The notes beneath the pieces are model-generated. The model ran no database searches. It had not been told where the DNA came from and was given only the letters and a program-made list of their open reading frames with translations. Below are positions 6,572-10,591 of a stretch of 10,591 nt of DNA, in pieces. A program made the position numbers and the translations under genes. How positions within the stretch are numbered: the stretch's first letter is position 1; each line of letters begins with the position of its first letter. The stretch comes from Armatimonadota bacterium (GTDB lineage Bacteria > Armatimonadota > Zipacnadia > Zipacnadales > JABUFB01): contig JAGPGE010000133.1 of NCBI GenBank assembly GCA_018056145.1, positions 1 through 10,591 of the forward strand, given 5' to 3'.

Positions 6572-8815
6572 TCACCGCGCCGCGATCACGTGCTTCTCAG
6601 CGCCCGGATGCTGAAGCACAATCACGCCGTGGGCCTCAAGCTTCCAGCAGTCGTGGTTCACCGTGATCTGCGGGCGCTGCCCCAGTGAACGCGGCAGGCG
6701 CACGCGGATCTGTCCCGGCACTCTGCCCGTCCTCCCCAGGCTGATGCTAAGGCTGAATGCGCCGCTCGCATCCGTGCCGGCCTTGAGGCTCACCGGGCAC
6801 CAGCGGGTGGGCACATTGCGCGCCAATATGCATTCCCGGTCAGCGAGCCACGCCTCCGGGCACGCCCGCAGAATGTGCAGTACATCGCGATCCCGCTCCT
6901 CGTCCACCAGCATGCATTTGAGCATGAGCGGCGCCATCGCCTGGCATGGGACGACCTGCTCCTGGCCCCGGGCGTGAGCGCGATGCACCCGGCCGCCGGG
7001 TTCCGCGCCCGCAGGCACCGTGCGGTTCGGGTCGATCTGGACGCCCTCGTACGAGGTCCAGTTGCCTCGCGAATGGTGGTGCGCCAGGTGTCCGTAGAAG
7101 GCCATCAGGTAGCCTTCAACGTCGTCCAGGTCCAACAGGCCGCGACAGTAATGCCAGGCGGGCCAGTCGTCGAGGCACTCCCCGAACCTTGTGGTCCCCA
7201 GGAGTTCGCCACCATGGCCGCGGCGGTACTCCACAAGTGTGCGAATGGCCCTGTCCCCGAGAATACCCGCCGAGACCATCTCCAGCAGATAGCGGTAGTT
7301 GCAGTAGGATGCGTGGTTGGTCTCCGTGAGGCGGTCAAAGGCCTGAAGCGAGTCAGCGCCCGGGGGGACGAACCCGGGCGTCTGTGTCATCGCGACTGCA
7401 ATGGCCCGGCAGATGTCCCCCTGATAGCTGGCGGCCTCCGCGAGCAGCCTCTCCGCCTCGGCATTTGGGCCGGGCTCGAGGTCTCCCATCGCGTACCCGA
7501 TCTCACGGATGCCCCGGCAGACCCAGACGTCCCCCGCGTAGTAGACCTTGCTCCACTCGCCCTCCGCGTTGTGGTAGTCCGCCTCAGGCAGGCCGGGGGT
7601 CATCCCGCGCCGCAACGGGTCGTCTGCATTTCGGCGGAGTGACTCCTCGCGCAGGCCACGAAGTCGGCTGATGATCCGCCGGATAATGGGCAAGTGGGCC
7701 TCGAACCATGCGCGATCACGCGACAGGCGCACGTAGCGCGCCGTCAGTGCGAGAACCTGCCCGTATTCCGCCACGGCCGGCCCGTAGTAGTCGAAGCTGC
7801 CGTCGTCCTTGACCCGACGGCTCAGGTAGTGCCCGAGCACGTCGCGGGCGCGCTCAAGCCGGCCCCACTCGAGGTTCGCCCAGGCCAGGAAGATGGTGGC
7901 AGGCGGGAAGCTATCATGCATCGGCTGGTCATACTGCCCCACTCCGTAACGCGGCAGGACACCCCGGAATGTCAGGTCGGCCAGGCGCAGGGACGCATGC
8001 ACACCTTGCTGCGCCGCGGCTTCCGGAACGCAGAACTGCGCACCGCGGGAGAGATAGTCCTGATGTCGCCGCCACGCTGTCAGGAGAGCGGCGTAGAATG
8101 CGGCCCCGATCTCGCGGCACCCATCGCAGGAACGGTGACAGACCTGACGTTCATCGCCATCGCGGCTTTCAGTCACCCGTCGGTAGACCGCGATCTTGCC
8201 CGATGCATCATCGGCAAGCCCGAAGGCGATCATCTCAACGCGCCGGCCGGTCTCATCATCCGCGAAGGCGTAGCACACTGCATTCATGCTCCCGTCCAAG
8301 AGCCCATGCCTGTAGTGGAAAGACGGATTGGCGGGATCGAATGGGAAGGCCGCGTCAAAGTGGCCCTCGATGGCCCCATCCGGGTGCACGATGGGTCTCT
8401 CCAGAGCCCGGTCATCGCCCAAGAACGTGTCATCCAGAACGGGGGGGAGAAGGTCCGCAACCGCCGCGAAGCTGATCTCGCCCTTCGCCTGGACCTGCAG
8501 GGCCAGGGCATCCGCTCTGCTGTCCAGCAGATGCTGGTAGTACTCCGGCTCAAAGCGCGGGATTGTCGCTCCCGCGGCGTCGGCGAATGGCCGGCTGATC
8601 AGGGCTTCCGGCGCGATGCGACGCTCGCTCACGATGCAAATGGCGTCCGGGCTTTCCAGGGCTGCGATGTGACTGTCGCCGCGCTGCCACAGCGCACGCA
8701 ACAGCCAGCCTGAGACGCACTCGCCCACGCGGACGTCGTGGGCCTCCTTCCCGATGCACAGTCGGGCGGAGGTATGCCCGGTGAGTCCGACAAGCCGCGG
8801 CAATCGCGATGCCAT
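6572..8815 (-). CDS. Six-hairpin (alpha/alpha toroid) glycosidase-like protein, function unassigned
   Basis: A 747-aa protein with no signal peptide. Residues about 1-225 form a mixed N-terminal region. Residues about 230-655 are helix-rich with repeated aromatic/acidic turn motifs: QYDQPMHDSFPP (295-305), DDGSFDYYGP (337-346), YHNAEGEWSKVYYAGDVWV (414-432), ETNHASYCNYRYL (498-510) and NWTSYEGVQID (585-595). This is the pattern of six-hairpin glycosidases and other alpha/alpha-toroid carbohydrate enzymes. A short beta-domain covers about 660-747. Asp411 (LPEAD), Glu418, Glu420, Asp429 and Glu590 are candidate active-site acids; I cannot choose between them. It is probably co-transcribed with the small gene at 8851-9141, 35 bases upstream. 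It converges on the GH2 gene with only 14 bases between stops. The family assignment is by fold pattern only. It could be a lyase, debranching-like hydrolase or phosphorylase relative. Confidence 0.72.
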   Translation of the reverse strand: MASRLPRLVGLTGHTSARLCIGKEAHDVRVGECVSGWLLRALWQRGDSHIAALESPDAICIVSERRIAPEALISRPFADAAGATIPRFEPEYYQHLLDSRADALALQVQAKGEISFAAVADLLPPVLDDTFLGDDRALERPIVHPDGAIEGHFDAAFPFDPANPSFHYRHGLLDGSMNAVCYAFADDETGRRVEMIAFGLADDASGKIAVYRRVTESRDGDERQVCHRSCDGCREIGAAFYAALLTAWRRHQDYLSRGAQFCVPEAAAQQGVHASLRLADLTFRGVLPRYGVGQYDQPMHDSFPPATIFLAWANLEWGRLERARDVLGHYLSRRVKDDGSFDYYGPAVAEYGQVLALTARYVRLSRDRAWFEAHLPIIRRIISRLRGLREESLRRNADDPLRRGMTPGLPEADYHNAEGEWSKVYYAGDVWVCRGIREIGYAMGDLEPGPNAEAERLLAEAASYQGDICRAIAVAMTQTPGFVPPGADSLQAFDRLTETNHASYCNYRYLLEMVSAGILGDRAIRTLVEYRRGHGGELLGTTRFGECLDDWPAWHYCRGLLDLDDVEGYLMAFYGHLAHHHSRGNWTSYEGVQIDPNRTVPAGAEPGGRVHRAHARGQEQVVPCQAMAPLMLKCMLVDEERDRDVLHILRACPEAWLADRECILARNVPTRWCPVSLKAGTDASGAFSLSISLGRTGRVPGQIRVRLPRSLGQRPQITVNHDCWKLEAHGVIVLQHPGAEKHVIAAR

Positions 8816-8820
8816 CTGTA

Positions 8821-8826
8821 CCCTCC
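8821..8826 (-). promoter_or_regulatory. Ribosome binding site that decides the start of the six-hairpin gene
   Basis: On the minus strand GGAGGG lies 5 bases before the ATG at 8815. The frame is open upstream to 8956, but the extra 47 residues are Arg-rich, overlap the end of the small gene at 8851 in another frame and lack a comparable site. The 8815 start is therefore chosen. Confidence 0.75.
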
Positions 8827-8850
8827 ATCGTTGCCTCGCGGACGGGCAGG

Positions 8851-9141
8851 CTACTTGAGCAAGTCCCCGACCGCGGCGCTGATCCCTGCAGGCCTCGCCT
8901 GCCACCGCTCCCGGTTTTCGGCTTTCATATCCGCGGCGAATGCGAGGGGCTCGCACTGGAGCAGGTCCACCCTCTCGTGGAAGATGCGCTCAAGCTCGCC
9001 CACGCGGGTCTCAAACTCAGAGAGCGTCCGCGTCACGTCGTCCCGGTTCAGCGGGTCGTGAGTAGTTTCGAGACAACAGCCGTGCCAGCATAGTGAACTG
9101 TCCAGCACACACCAACACGCTTCGCCTGGTTGCAGTTGCAT
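8851..9141 (-). CDS. Small Cys-rich hypothetical protein upstream of the six-hairpin gene
   Basis: A 96-aa frame ending in TAG. The N-terminus is rich in cysteine (Cys9, 11, 18, 22, 23, with His20). The rest looks like one or two amphipathic helices rich in Glu/Arg (LSEFETRVGELERIFHERVD), so a metal-binding N-terminus with a helical tail is possible. From about residue 29 onward third codon positions are strongly G/C, as in the neighbouring real genes. The first 28 codons are less biased (TGT, AGT, TCA, CTA, ACT). The ATG at 9141 has no convincing ribosome binding site and lies inside the 9140-9183 inverted repeat, so the true start may be a later codon (GTG at 9108 or 9036). I recognise no family. 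It could be a standalone small protein or the remnant of a longer gene. Co-orientation and a 35-base gap suggest an operon with the six-hairpin gene. Confidence 0.55.
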   Translation of the reverse strand: MQLQPGEACWCVLDSSLCWHGCCLETTHDPLNRDDVTRTLSEFETRVGELERIFHERVDLLQCEPLAFAADMKAENRERWQARPAGISAAVGDLLK

Positions 9142-9183
9142 CGGGAAGGGTTTTCCGGCTGGGCCCGGAAAAGCCTTCCCGAT
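9140..9183. repeat. Long inverted repeat (19-bp arms, one mismatch) between divergent genes
   Basis: Left arm ATCGGGAAGGGTTTTCCGG (9140-9158) and right arm CCGGAAAAGCCTTCCCGAT (9165-9183) pair over 19 positions with a single mismatch, around a 6-base loop (CTGGGC). It is by far the strongest hairpin I found in the window. No T-tract follows on either side and no gene ends into it, so it is not a standard terminator. It lies in the 5' leader of the lactonase gene (its site GGAGG is at 9202-9206) and overlaps the ATG of the minus-strand small ORF. Options are a dispersed intergenic palindrome, a shared operator or a leader RNA structure. Confidence 0.8.
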
Positions 9184-9213
9184 GTCTGAACGCGGCCTAA
9201 CGGAGGCGCAGGA

Positions 9214-10260
9214 ATGCTGTACGTAGGAACCTACTCAGTGCGGGGCAGCGAGGGCATCTACGCCCTGGATTTCGACGCAAGGACGGGCGCCGTGTCGAAC
9301 CAGAGGCACGTCGCGGGCCTACGCAATCCCTCCTTTCTCGCCCTTCATCCACGCGAGCCTTGGCTCTATGCGGTGAGTGAAGCAGAAGGTCAGGGCGCGG
9401 TGGCGGCGATTGCGCTGCCTATGGGCCCGGGACCGGGCGCCATCCTCAACCAGGAGAGCACCCGCGGTGTTGGTCCGTGTCACGTGGCGGTTGACCCCAC
9501 TGGGCACTGGGTTGCGAGCGCGAACTACGTCAGCGGAAGCGTCTGTCTGCACGCGATCCAGGCCGACGGGACACTCGCGCCCCCCGCCGATGTCGCACAG
9601 CACACCGGCTCGGGCCCGAACTCGCGCAGGCAGGAAGGACCCCACGCACACTCCGTCACCTTCGACCCGTCCGGCACATTCATCATCGCCGCCGACCTCG
9701 GCATCGATCGGATGCTGGTCTACCTGCTGGATCGTGACCGCGGCAAGCTGGTACCGCACGATCCCGCCGGGTTGAGTGTGAAACCGGGAGCGGGGCCCCG
9801 GCATTTCGCATTCCACCCCACGGGGGAGTTCGCGTATGTCATCAATGAACTGGACAACACCGTGGTCGCCTGCGCATGGGATGCCGTGCCGGGGAAACTC
9901 AGCGCCTTGCAGACGCTCTCCACACTGCCACCGGACTTCGCCGAAACCAGCTACTGCGCGGACATCCACGTCCACCCCAACGGGAGGTACCTCTACGGGA
10001 CCAATCGCGGCCACGACTCCCTGGCGGTGTTCGCGATTGACCCGCGAACCGGGGTGCTGGAAGCCATGGGCCACGTGAGCACGGGGGGACGGAATCCGCG
10101 GAACTTCACGATCACGGCGGACGGGGAGTGGCTGCTCGCGGCAAACCAGGACACGGACAACATCGTGGTCTTCCGGGTGAGGGAAGACGGCGCGACGCTT
10201 GAGCCGGTCGGGGAGCATCTCGGTATTCCCGCGCCAGTTTGCCTGGTGTTCGGCAACTGA
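9214..10260 (+). CDS. Lactonase-family seven-bladed beta-propeller (6-phosphogluconolactonase/YbhE-like)
   Basis: A 348-aa protein, the usual length for the family, starting at an ATG with GGAGG at 9202-9206 and a 7-base spacer. It opens MLYVGTYSVRGSEGIYALDF, the standard first blade. Blade repeats recur with FLALHPREPWLYAVSEAEG, HVAVDPTGHWVASANYVSG, GPHAHSVTFDPSG (His144, His146), GPRHFAFHPTGEFAYVINE (Arg196, His197), DIHVHPNGRYLYGTNRG and RNPRNFTITADGEWLLAAN. These are the hallmark motifs of the lactonase (Pgl/YbhE) family. No signal peptide, so cytoplasmic. The likely reaction is hydrolysis of a sugar lactone, or phospho-sugar lactone, to the aldonic acid. Pgl of the pentose phosphate pathway is the best-known member, but the carbohydrate context leaves a different lactone equally possible. 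Divergent from the small gene at 9141. Confidence 0.9.
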   Translation: MLYVGTYSVRGSEGIYALDFDARTGAVSNQRHVAGLRNPSFLALHPREPWLYAVSEAEGQGAVAAIALPMGPGPGAILNQESTRGVGPCHVAVDPTGHWVASANYVSGSVCLHAIQADGTLAPPADVAQHTGSGPNSRRQEGPHAHSVTFDPSGTFIIAADLGIDRMLVYLLDRDRGKLVPHDPAGLSVKPGAGPRHFAFHPTGEFAYVINELDNTVVACAWDAVPGKLSALQTLSTLPPDFAETSYCADIHVHPNGRYLYGTNRGHDSLAVFAIDPRTGVLEAMGHVSTGGRNPRNFTITADGEWLLAANQDTDNIVVFRVREDGATLEPVGEHLGIPAPVCLVFGN

Positions 10261-10274
10261 ACCCCGCAAACACA

Positions 10275-10310
10275 GGGAGCGCCGCCATCGTTGCAGGGCG
10301 CGACGCTCCC
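10275..10310. terminator. Hairpin between convergent genes, possible bidirectional terminator
   Basis: GGGAGCG (10275-10281) pairs with CGCTCCC (10304-10310) around a 22-base loop that can form further G-C pairs. It lies 15 bases after the lactonase stop and 22 bases before the convergent URO-D-like stop, where a shared terminator is expected. No T-tract follows, so it would be an atypical intrinsic terminator or a 3'-end protecting hairpin. Confidence 0.45.
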
Positions 10311-10332
10311 AGTCAATGCCATTCAGATACGG

Positions 10333-10591
10333 TTAGCCCTCCGCCACTTCCATGGCCACTTCGCCCCACTTCTTCAGGCGCATGGGGTCGTAGCGCACGG
10401 TGCTGATATCTTTCAGGATGATCTCCAGGGGGCAGCCGTAGCGCTTACAGACTTCACGCGTCGCCTCCAGGTCTTTGCGCACGGCTTCGGCGTCGAAGGT
10501 ATCCGTCGCGAGCAGAGCGGGATTCGGCTTCCGCGAGTAGACGTAATCGCCGGCGATCTCGCTGGCCCCGCGCTCCTCGTCCACCCACGCG
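10333..10591 (-). CDS. C-terminal part of a second URO-D-superfamily-like protein (cut by window edge)
   Basis: An open minus-strand frame enters at the right edge and ends in TAA at 10333-10335, giving 85 residues. The GTG at 10584 is an internal Val: the frame continues upstream as Ala-Trp-Val-Asp-Glu, so the gene is truncated, not short. The segment DYVYSRKPNPALL, then EIILKDISTVRYDPMRLKKW and a final EVAMEVAEG match, from memory, the C-terminus of URO-D-like hypothetical proteins common in Armatimonadota, Planctomycetota and Lentisphaerota. It differs in sequence from the end of the protein at 2650-3768, which finishes in HPDVSYADFLYYLD, so it is a separate subfamily and not a recent duplicate. 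Convergent with the lactonase gene. Function unknown. Confidence 0.7.
   Translation of the reverse strand, partial: AWVDEERGASEIAGDYVYSRKPNPALLATDTFDAEAVRKDLEATREVCKRYGCPLEIILKDISTVRYDPMRLKKWGEVAMEVAEG

Noticed and set aside
8117..8138. A CxxxCxxC pattern (Cys226, 230, 233) in the six-hairpin protein, like the radical SAM cluster motif
   Set aside because: The protein is helix-rich with no other radical SAM signatures (no glycine-rich strand or TIM half-barrel after it), so the match is most likely chance.
7694..8713. A 339-codon plus-strand open frame
   Set aside because: It lies entirely opposite the six-hairpin gene, which has a good ribosome binding site and coherent domain pattern. It is treated as an antisense shadow.
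10582..10584. GTG at 10584 as the start of a short 83-aa gene
   Set aside because: The frame continues upstream to the window edge, and the segment looks like the C-terminus of a longer URO-D-like protein.

Overview
The window is GC-rich bacterial DNA. It is densely coded, uses TGA/TAG/TAA stops normally, and has clear GGAGG-type ribosome binding sites. The gene mix is a DUF6259 glycosidase-like protein, divergent URO-D superfamily proteins, a GH2 glycosidase with extra C-terminal domains, a six-hairpin (alpha/alpha) toroid protein and a lactonase-type beta-propeller. This set is typical of uncultured, carbohydrate-degrading Armatimonadota, Planctomycetota or Lentisphaerota-like bacteria. The phylum is inferred from gene content only and is not proven. 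No rRNA, tRNA, CRISPR array, transposase or phage gene was seen.

Layout. Positions 1-163 (minus) hold the start of a secreted protein cut by the left edge. A 186-bp divergent spacer follows, with two inverted repeats; one is a perfect 9-bp dyad at 275-308. Next is a tight plus-strand operon of three genes: a DUF6259/TIM-barrel glycosidase-like protein (350-2653), a URO-D/MtaA-superfamily protein (2650-3768, ATGA overlap) and a GH2 beta-glycosidase (3795-6557, or starting in a TGATG overlap at 3768). Convergent to it, 14 bp away, is a minus-strand pair: a small Cys-rich protein of unknown function (8851-9141) followed by a 747-aa six-hairpin glycosidase-like protein (6572-8815). A strong 19-bp-stem inverted repeat (9140-9183) lies between this pair and a divergent plus-strand lactonase-family beta-propeller gene (9214-10260). 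After a small hairpin (10275-10310), the C-terminal end of a second URO-D-like gene (10333-10591, minus) runs off the right edge.

How the genes may work together. Three proteins with glycosidase-like folds lack signal peptides, so they probably act in the cytoplasm on imported oligosaccharides or glycosides. The lactonase-type propeller could hydrolyse a sugar lactone made downstream. The striking element is the URO-D-superfamily protein translated in tight coupling between two glycosidases. It keeps the fold-level signature but has DTDGDH where corrinoid methyltransferases of the MtaA type carry a zinc-binding His-x-Cys. A role in sugar or aglycone modification, such as removing or transferring a methyl or carboxyl group, is a hypothesis only. 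No transporter or regulator is visible in the window.
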